Part shown: piece by piece, positions 1 to 4,251 of the stretch
Numbering within the stretch: position 1 is the stretch's first letter
Layout of the letters: every line of letters starts with the position of its first letter
DNA from: Opitutaceae bacterium
GTDB taxonomy: Bacteria; Verrucomicrobiota; Verrucomicrobiia; Opitutales; Opitutaceae
Assembly: GCA_031254955.1 (NCBI GenBank)
Contig: JAIRTK010000132.1
Coordinates: forward strand, 1-5,499
DNA length: 5,499 nt
Reading direction: 5' to 3'
The notes under the pieces: model-generated
Database searches by the model: none
The model's input: only the letters and a program-made list of their open reading frames with translations
Told to the model about the DNA's origin: nothing
Made by a program: the position numbers and the translations under genes

Positions 1-43
1 CCCCGAACTCAATCCGGTCGAGGACCTAGGCGACCGCATCAAG
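1..43 (+). mobile_element. IS630-like transposase fragment (C-terminal motif only)
   Basis: Read from position 2, the + strand encodes PELNPVEDLGDRIK. This closely matches the end of the DDE domain in IS630/Tc1-type transposases, where the consensus is roughly PELNPVE-x-LWD-x-LK and the Glu is the third catalytic acidic residue (here codon 20-22). The frame then runs into an unrelated dispersed repeat and stops at 77-79, so the usual C-terminal helix is missing, and the normally conserved Trp after Leu is Gly. The upstream part lies outside the window. The piece is therefore probably a decayed insertion-sequence remnant, cut at the repeat, and not an active transposase. The match is short but the motif is distinctive; the family assignment is from memory of the motif. 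Confidence 0.6.
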
Positions 44-50
44 CCTCCGG

Positions 51-77
51 CCTCTGTGCCCTCCGGGTCTCCGTGGT
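51..77 (-). repeat. Dispersed intergenic repeat, copy 1 (ACCACGGAGAC type)
   Basis: Read on the minus strand this stretch begins ACCACGGAGAC and continues through AGGGCAC. It matches 1308-1334 on the + strand at 23 of 27 positions, so the two copies face each other across hemB. Repeats of this wording are common in intergenic DNA of Verrucomicrobiota and several other high-GC phyla (recollection). Just beyond it, 80-95 forms a small perfect hairpin (AATCCC, loop TGTT, GGGATT), which may be part of the same unit. No function is evident. Confidence 0.6.
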
Positions 78-169
78 GAAATCCCTGTTGGGATTGCGGT
101 TTTTGGCATTTCAACCCATCCGCCGGCGTGATTGATTGGGATACACTCGCCACTTAAAAATTTTGCGTC

Positions 170-1192
170 ATGTCCGGTTCATTCAAACTCGCGCTACCCG
201 TCCGCCCCCGCCGTCTCCGCCGCACCGCCGGCATCCGCGCCCTCGTGGAGGAGACTTCGCTCCGGCCCGCGAACCTCATCGCGCCGCTCTTTGTCATTGA
301 TGGCAAGGCCGCGCCCGAGCCGGTGGGGCCGATGCCCGGCGTCGAGAGGCTCAATATCGCCGACCTCGTGAAAGAATGCCGCTGCCTCCTGAAAGCCGGA
401 GTGCGCGCCGTGGCGTTGTTTCCCAAGCTCGACGCGCGCCTGAAAAACGCCCGCGGCACGGGCGCGCTCGACGAGGATGCGCTCATTCTCCGCGCCGTCC
501 GCGCCGTGAAAAAGGCGTTGCCGGAGCTGGTGGTCATCACCGACATCGCGCTCGATCCCTACACCACGCACGGACACGACGGAGTGCTCACGGACGACGG
601 CGCCGACGTGGACAACGACGCCACGGTGGAGGCGCTCGCGAAAATGGCCGTGTTGCACGCGCGCGCCGGCGTCGATTTCGTGGCGCCGTCCGACATGATG
701 GACGGCCGCGTCGCCGCCCTCCGGCGCGCGCTCGACGCGGCGGGCCGCGAGCAAACGGCGATCCTGGCCTATTCGGCGAAATTCGCCTCGGCTTTTTACG
801 GGCCGTTCCGGGATGCCGTCGGCAGTTCGGGAGCGCCCGGCTCCGCGCCGCTCGACAAGCGCACCTACCAACTCAACCCGGCCAACCGCCGCGAGGCCGT
901 CGTCGAGGCGTTGCTCGACGAGGGCGAGGGCGCGGACGCGCTCATGGTCAAGCCCGCCGGCCCGTATCTCGACATCATCCGCGAAGTGCGGGACGCCACG
1001 CGCAAGCCGCTCGCCGCTTATCAGGTTTCCGGCGAATACGCGCAGCTCCACGCCGCCGCGAGACTCGGCTGGCTCGACTTGGAGCGCGCCGCGATGGAAT
1101 CGCTTCTCGCCATCAAGCGCGCCGGCGCGGACATGATTCTCACCTATTTCGCAAAAACCGTGGCGCGGCTGCTCCGCGTCGGCGAAAAGTAG
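170..1192 (+). CDS. hemB: Delta-aminolevulinic acid dehydratase (porphobilinogen synthase)
   Basis: This cytosolic enzyme condenses two 5-aminolevulinate molecules into porphobilinogen, the first pyrrole of the heme, siroheme and cobamide pathways. The 340-residue product covers the whole family length. Both Schiff-base lysines are present: K204 in AYSAKFASAFYGPFR and K261 in LMVKPAGPYLDII. The segment DIALDPYTTHGHDG (125-138) aligns with the metal-binding loop; the three zinc cysteines of the E. coli-type enzyme are replaced by A127, D129 and D137. That is the pattern of the zinc-independent, magnesium-stimulated class known from Pseudomonas aeruginosa. The substrate-pocket region GPFRDAVGSS (211-220) is also conserved. 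The ATG at 170 gives the normal N-terminus (RPRRLRRTAGIRALVEET), but no Shine-Dalgarno is visible; the leader just upstream is AT-rich. The gene stands alone between repeat-rich gaps. Identification is very secure; metal preference is inferred. Confidence 0.97.
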   Translation: MSGSFKLALPVRPRRLRRTAGIRALVEETSLRPANLIAPLFVIDGKAAPEPVGPMPGVERLNIADLVKECRCLLKAGVRAVALFPKLDARLKNARGTGALDEDALILRAVRAVKKALPELVVITDIALDPYTTHGHDGVLTDDGADVDNDATVEALAKMAVLHARAGVDFVAPSDMMDGRVAALRRALDAAGREQTAILAYSAKFASAFYGPFRDAVGSSGAPGSAPLDKRTYQLNPANRREAVVEALLDEGEGADALMVKPAGPYLDIIREVRDATRKPLAAYQVSGEYAQLHAAARLGWLDLERAAMESLLAIKRAGADMILTYFAKTVARLLRVGEK

Positions 1193-1243
1193 GGCGGAGC
1201 GCGCCGGACGCGGAAAACAGAAGCGGGGCGGGGGCAAGGCGGA

Positions 1244-1279
1244 CGCTTGGGGGACAGGGAGCCGCTTGGGGACTGGGAG
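1244..1279 (+). repeat. G-rich direct repeat, possible G-quadruplex
   Basis: Two near-identical units lie side by side: CGCTTGGGGGACAGGGAG at 1244-1261 and CGCTTGGGGACTGGGAG at 1263-1279. Together they supply four G runs of at least three, separated by ACA, an 8-base spacer and ACT, which could fold into a G-quadruplex with one long loop on the + strand. More G runs lie just upstream (1224-1236). The location is 50-90 bp after the hemB stop, so it could affect the 3' end of that transcript, but this is speculation. Confidence 0.5.
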
Positions 1280-1307
1280 GTTTTTGTTTAAAGGTTTTCT
1301 TTTTTTA

Positions 1308-1334
1308 ACCACGGAGACACGAAGGGCACGGAAG
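1308..1334 (+). repeat. Dispersed intergenic repeat, copy 2 (ACCACGGAGAC type)
   Basis: This copy begins ACCACGGAGACACGAAGGGC and matches the reverse complement of 51-77 at 23 of 27 positions. It is preceded by a T-rich stretch and followed by looser echoes of the same wording (GATACGGAGG, AGAGACGCGGAGAGG) up to about 1395, suggesting a longer degenerate repeat region. It lies downstream of hemB in opposite orientation to copy 1. Confidence 0.65.
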
Positions 1335-1384
1335 ACTCGGGGGATACGGAGGCATGAAGGCATGAAAAACCCATGCAGAGACGC

Positions 1385-1476
1385 GGAGAGGCAGAGGGGA
1401 TGAGGAAGGGGAGGCGGGAGGAGGGAAGGGGCGGAAGGCGGAGGGGGAGGAGGGCGGAGGGAATGGAGGGGAGGAA
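1385..1476 (+). repeat. Homopurine tract
   Basis: Of 92 bases on the + strand only 7 are pyrimidines, and most of the rest are short G runs separated by A (GGGGAGG, GGGAGGAGGG). A tract of this kind can form triplex (H-DNA) or G-quadruplex structures when unwound. It sits inside the repeat-rich gap and codes for nothing credible. A pyrimidine-rich counterpart lies upstream of gpsA (4073-4192). Confidence 0.7.
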
Positions 1477-1478
1477 TA

Positions 1479-1506
1479 GTGAAGCGTGAAGGGTAAAGAG
1501 TGAAAA
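1479..1506 (+). repeat. Heptamer tandem tract (GTGAAGG type), four units
   Basis: Four consecutive 7-bp units are visible: GTGAAGC, GTGAAGG, GTAAAGA and GTGAAAA. The period is exact and the units differ by one to three bases. Unit length and purine-rich wording resemble the complement of the longer tract at 1715-1770, though the sequences are not identical. It directly follows the purine tract. Confidence 0.55.
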
Positions 1507-1590
1507 ACAAACCCTTCGGAGCCGGAACTCATTTCTCGCTTGTTCATTAACACCGCTGCTCTGTGTGTGAATAATCCGCCTTCCGGCCTC

Positions 1591-1708
1591 ACTGATGTTA
1601 CGCGCTGCTTGCGTAGCGCAGGTTTCCAAACCTGCTGACGGGCCGCAGGCCCGCCCTGAAGCAGACTTGGAAGTCTGCGCTACGATCGCGGCAGCGCGTA
1701 ACATCAGT
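1591..1708. repeat. Compound palindromic element with three internal hairpins
   Basis: The ends are a perfect 18-bp inverted repeat: ACTGATGTTACGCGCTGC (1591-1608) and its exact reverse complement (1691-1708). Inside, CGTAGCGCAG (1612-1621) pairs perfectly with 1675-1684. Three further hairpins can form: 1618-1635 (GCAGGTTT, loop CC), 1639-1653 (CGGGCC, loop GCA) and 1661-1678 (GCAGACTT, loop GG), the outer two with perfect 8-bp stems. As a single strand the whole 118 bp could fold as a closed stem with three arms, like a cloverleaf. It has no tRNA features such as a T-loop GTTCRA motif. It looks like a non-autonomous palindromic repeat of the REP/BIME or MITE kind. No target-site duplication is obvious at its edges. 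Confidence 0.8.
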
Positions 1709-1714
1709 TACCCA

Positions 1715-1770
1715 CTACTCTCTACTCTCTACTCCCTACTCGCTACTCTCTACTCTCTACTCGCTACTTT
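1715..1770 (+). repeat. Heptamer tandem tract (CTACTCT), eight units
   Basis: Eight 7-bp units follow without interruption: CTACTCT twice, CTACTCC, CTACTCG, CTACTCT twice, CTACTCG and CTACTTT. Variation is confined almost entirely to the last base of the unit. The nearest known analogue is the heptanucleotide short tandem repeat class described in cyanobacteria, but the sequence differs. It ends 60 bp before the transporter start, so copy-number change could alter promoter spacing; that is inference. Confidence 0.85.
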
Positions 1771-1830
1771 TCACGGGCCGACGCGTTTGTTGCTTGGTCA
1801 AAAGAAATTTTACGGTATGAACATGCGGCC

Positions 1831-3696
1831 ATGCTCGCAAATGAGGAAACCGTCCGCCCAAAACTTGCCCGTTTCAGGCCGAAGCTGCTCGATGCCCTCC
1901 AAGGCTACTCGAAAGAGAAGTTTTTGAAGGACTTGATGGCGGGGCTTACCGTCGGCGTGGTGGCGCTGTCGTTGTGCATTGGCTTGGGCGCGGCCTCGGG
2001 GGTGAATCCCAAGCACGGGCTTTACGCGGGCATCTTCGGCGGGTTTCTCGTGTCGGCGCTGGGCGGTTCGCGCGTGCAGGTGGGCGGGCCGGCGGGGGCG
2101 TTTGTGGGGTTGCTCGCGGTGATGAGCGCGAAATACGGGCTGCCCGACTTGTTGCTCTGCACGATGATGGCAGGCGTGATTTTGTTTGTCATGGGGCTGC
2201 TGAAGATGGGCGTGCTCATCAAGTTCGTGCCGCAGCCGATCACGGTGGGCTTCACGTGCGGCATCGCGGTGACGCTCCTGACCACGCAAATCCAGCCGTT
2301 TTTCGGCCTGCACTTCCCGGAGGGCGTGAAGGAGCCGGCGGAGTTTCTGCCGAAAATCATCGCGCTGGCGAAGGTCGCCGGCACGGTGAACTGGCCGACG
2401 GTGGCGCTGTCGTTGGTGTCGCTGGTGATTTTGTGGAAGTGGCCGGTGCGGCTGCGCGCGCACGTGCCCGGCTCGATCGTCGTGGTCGCGCTCGGCACGA
2501 CGCTGGCGGCGGTGGCGGCGGCGCCGTGGGCGCCGGGCTGGTTCGCGGCGCACCTGGGCGTGGACAACGTGGCGACCATCGGCTCGAAATTCGGCGAAAT
2601 CCCGCGCGGGTTGCCGGCGTTTTCCCTGCCGCGTTTCGACTGGCGGCACCTCAACGACCTCGTCATGCCCGCGTTTACCATCGCGGTGCTCTGCGCCATC
2701 GAATCGCTGCTCTCGGCGGTGGTGTCGGACGGTCTGATCGACGACCAGCACGACTCCAACCAGGAGCTTATGGGGCAGGGCGTGGCGAATTGCGTGGCGC
2801 CGCTGTTTGGCGCGTTGCCCGTCACCGGCGTCATCGCGCGCACGGCGACGAACATCCGCAACGGCGCGCAGACGCCGCTCGCCGGCATGATTCACGCGGT
2901 GTTCCTGCTCGGGGTGCTGCTGGTGGCGGCGCCGCTGGCCAGGCACATCCCGCTCGCCGCGCTTGGCGCGGTGCTCATCTCCGTCGGCTGGCGCATGGGC
3001 GAGTGGGGCGAACTGCGCCGCCTCAAAAAACGCCCGCCCGGCGACGTGGCCGTGTTTCTGCTCACCTTTGCCCTCACCGTTTTTCTCGACCTGCCCATCG
3101 CCGTCACCGTCGGCATGCTGCTCGCCTGCTTCCTCTTCATCAAACGCGTCACCGAGACCACGCAAGTCCAGTCCATGACCGGCGACGCCCGCAAGGACGC
3201 CCACCAACCCGGCCACGGCGCGCACGAGGAACTCCACGAAAAACTCCCCGAAGGCGTCATCATCTACCGCGTCTTCGGCGCGCTGCTCTTCGGCGCCGCC
3301 GACAAACTCAACATGGTGCTGCGCCGCGGCATCGCCGACACGCGCGTCGTGATTTTCCACATGACCGCCGTCTCCGTGATGGACGCCACCGCGCTCGACC
3401 GCCTCGAAAACCTGCACGAGAAACTCGCCCGCGCCGGACGCCACCTGATTCTCTGCGGGCCGCACACGCAGGCGTATTACATGATGGCCAAGGCCGGATT
3501 TCTCGACGAAGTCGGCGAGGCGAACGTGATGCCCGACCTGCCCTCGTCGGTGGCGCGGGCCAAGACGCTCCTCGCCGCCAGCGCCCCCGCCAAACCCGCC
3601 CCCGCCGCCCCGCCGAAAACGCCGCCGACATCCGCTCCGCCGAAACCGTCGGCTGCGCCGAAACCACCGGCTGCGCCGCCCCCGCCTGCGAAGTAA
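1831..3696 (+). CDS. SulP-family inorganic anion transporter with C-terminal STAS domain
   Basis: This is an inner-membrane secondary transporter of the SulP/SLC26 family; members move sulfate, bicarbonate, dicarboxylates or other anions, and the substrate cannot be told from sequence here. Of 621 residues, 36-440 form the hydrophobic membrane domain. Family hallmarks are AGLTVGVVAL (37-46), ALGGSRVQVGGPAGAF (76-91), ESLLSAVVSDG (291-301) and ARTATNIRNGAQTPLAG (336-352). A cytoplasmic STAS domain spans about 475-582, with HMTAVSVMDATAL (510-522) at the position of the conserved STAS loop. A His-bearing linker (HQPGHGAHEELHE, 458-470) joins the two. The tail, 583-621, is almost only Pro, Ala, Lys and Ser. 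Position 47 is Ser where many relatives have Pro after VAL. ATG 1831 fits the family N-terminus and upstream ATGs at 1817 and 1823 are out of frame; no Shine-Dalgarno is seen. Confidence 0.95.
   Translation: MLANEETVRPKLARFRPKLLDALQGYSKEKFLKDLMAGLTVGVVALSLCIGLGAASGVNPKHGLYAGIFGGFLVSALGGSRVQVGGPAGAFVGLLAVMSAKYGLPDLLLCTMMAGVILFVMGLLKMGVLIKFVPQPITVGFTCGIAVTLLTTQIQPFFGLHFPEGVKEPAEFLPKIIALAKVAGTVNWPTVALSLVSLVILWKWPVRLRAHVPGSIVVVALGTTLAAVAAAPWAPGWFAAHLGVDNVATIGSKFGEIPRGLPAFSLPRFDWRHLNDLVMPAFTIAVLCAIESLLSAVVSDGLIDDQHDSNQELMGQGVANCVAPLFGALPVTGVIARTATNIRNGAQTPLAGMIHAVFLLGVLLVAAPLARHIPLAALGAVLISVGWRMGEWGELRRLKKRPPGDVAVFLLTFALTVFLDLPIAVTVGMLLACFLFIKRVTETTQVQSMTGDARKDAHQPGHGAHEELHEKLPEGVIIYRVFGALLFGAADKLNMVLRRGIADTRVVIFHMTAVSVMDATALDRLENLHEKLARAGRHLILCGPHTQAYYMMAKAGFLDEVGEANVMPDLPSSVARAKTLLAASAPAKPAPAAPPKTPPTSAPPKPSAAPKPPAAPPPPAK
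3640..3675 (+). repeat. Coding 18-bp tandem repeat in the transporter tail
   Basis: Two adjacent 18-bp units, CCGAAACCGTCGGCTGCG and CCGAAACCACCGGCTGCG, differ at two positions and encode PKPSAA and PKPPAA (residues 604-615). They lie within the Pro/Ala/Lys-rich tail, which continues the same composition on both sides. The tail looks like a product of slippage expansion and is absent from typical family members of 550-600 residues. Confidence 0.7.
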
Positions 3697-3734
3697 GCCC
3701 GGCGCCGGACGTCCCGCGCGCAGGTTCGCATGAT

Positions 3735-3811
3735 ACGGGCGACTGGCCCGTGAGGTTGCGTGGCACGGGCGTCCTTGCCCGTGAACAGGAGCGCGGGCTT
3801 TCCAGCCCGCG
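3735..3811. repeat. Row of three short hairpins (ACGGGC / CACGGGC / CGCGGGCT stems)
   Basis: Three perfect hairpins follow within 80 bp of the transporter stop: 3735-3751 (ACGGGC, loop GACTG), 3764-3783 (CACGGGC, loop GTCCTT) and 3792-3811 (CGCGGGCT, loop TTCC). The third shares its TTTCCA core with the hairpin at 1618-1635 while its stem sequence is different, marking both as members of one repeat style. They could stabilise or end the upstream transcript as REP-type hairpins do, but there is no T run. Confidence 0.7.
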
Positions 3812-3876
3812 ACCGCGCGGACAGATTCCGAACGAAGCGAGCAGCCTGCCATGTCAAAGGCCGAGTCCCCCAAGAC

Positions 3877-4054
3877 GCTCGCGCAAGGAGCGGCGGCGTC
3901 TCGCCGCCGTCCGCGAGCAACGCGAGCGCCGTCCGCTCCCACGCAAGCACCACGAGCACCCATCCGTTCCCATGCGGGCTTCCGCTCAGTCCAGCGCAAA
4001 CGGACGAGACTTCGACTCGTCCGGCGGCGGGACGCCTCCGCTCCTTACGCGAGC
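3877..4054. repeat. Second compound inverted repeat with 33-bp arms
   Basis: The arms 3877-3909 and 4022-4054 are inverted copies matching at 30 of 33 positions, starting GCTCGCGCAAGGAGCGGCGG on the left. Each arm also folds on itself: 3891-3909 has a perfect 8-bp stem (CGGCGGCG, loop TCT) and 4022-4040 the same stem with one mismatch. Next to the right arm, 4001-4023 forms an 8-bp hairpin (CGGACGAG, loop ACTTCGA). The architecture, large inverted arms enclosing small hairpins, parallels the element at 1591-1708. The 112 bp between the arms encode nothing recognisable. Confidence 0.75.
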
Positions 4055-4072
4055 ATCCCGCCTCATCCCTTG

Positions 4073-4192
4073 TCCTTTCTCCGCCTTTCCCCACTCCCCC
4101 ACACACACCACCACCACCCACACCCTCCCCCACCTCCTTCCTTCCGCATCCTTCCCTTCGCCTTCCCCCGCCGCCCCTCCGCCGCCCCTCCC
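4073..4192 (+). repeat. C-rich pyrimidine tract upstream of gpsA
   Basis: Of 120 bases, 101 are pyrimidines, with a strong excess of C. The middle contains an alternating CA/CCA stretch (about 4101-4122). Its complement is a G-rich purine strand much like 1385-1476, so the two gaps hold tracts of the same kind in opposite orientation. It ends about 60 bp before the gpsA start. Confidence 0.6.
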
Positions 4193-4251
4193 GACGTCCG
4201 CATGATTCGCGGCTTTTCAAAACGCCCGCCGCCGCGCAGATTCCCTCTGCC

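Larger units (their letters stand above)
1193..1830. other. 638-bp gene-free intergenic region packed with repeats
   Basis: No convincing coding region, tRNA or rRNA is seen between hemB and the transporter. Frames that stay open here translate repeats, for example the phrase AQVSKPADGPQARPEADLEV from the compound palindrome. In order the gap holds a G-rich near-tandem repeat, a T-rich stretch (1281-1307), the second copy of the dispersed repeat, a purine tract, a heptamer tract, about 80 bp of unremarkable sequence (1507-1590), the compound palindrome, a second heptamer tract and a 60-bp leader. The octamer GGCATGAA occurs twice in tandem at 1351-1366. No strong promoter or intrinsic terminator stands out. 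In the leader, TTGTTG (1787-1792) and TACGGT (1811-1816) are only weak promoter-like boxes. Confidence 0.75.
3697..4251. other. 555-bp gene-free intergenic region before gpsA
   Basis: No gene is supported here. The gpsA frame stays open back to an ATG at 3760, but the extra 164 residues would be a translation of hairpins and C-rich DNA, with no relation to the GpsA fold. The region contains a cluster of short hairpins, a second compound inverted repeat and a pyrimidine tract. No clear promoter or Shine-Dalgarno precedes gpsA. A 10-bp palindrome, CCGGCGCCGG, occurs just after the transporter stop (about 3699-3708) but lacks the T run of an intrinsic terminator. Confidence 0.75.

Noticed and set aside
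103..147. Promoter for hemB using TTGGCA (103-108) and TACACT (142-147)
   Set aside because: The spacing is 33 bp, far from 17; no better pair was found.
1281..1310. Intrinsic terminator in the T-rich stretch after hemB
   Set aside because: The only stem that can form is GGTT with AACC around an 10-base loop; there is no GC-rich hairpin before the T run.
194..1510. Minus-strand open frame across hemB and the purine tract
   Set aside because: Composition is typical of an antisense shadow, and its N-terminal Pro/Ser-rich part is only the complement of the purine tract.
1591..1708. A tRNA or tRNA-like gene, because of the cloverleaf folding
   Set aside because: The closing stem is 18 bp, the loops are only two or three bases, and there is no T-loop motif, anticodon loop of seven bases or CCA end.
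1591..1708. A CRISPR array or att site
   Set aside because: There is one element, not regularly spaced repeats with unique spacers, and no tRNA or integrase nearby.
1595..1927. Possible small protein starting MLRAACVAQVSKPADG
   Set aside because: It translates the compound palindrome and the heptamer tract and then overlaps the transporter start in another frame. Such phrases recur in databases as translated repeats.
1810..3999. Very long open frame on the minus strand opposite the transporter
   Set aside because: It is rich in Arg, His, Gly and Ala, has no recognisable domain, and mirrors a secure gene. In GC-rich coding DNA antisense frames stay open because stop codons are rare.
1974..4205. 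Long + strand open frame overlapping the transporter in another frame
   Set aside because: Its product is Arg/Gly/Ala-rich without any domain, and it crosses both the transporter and the repeat region.
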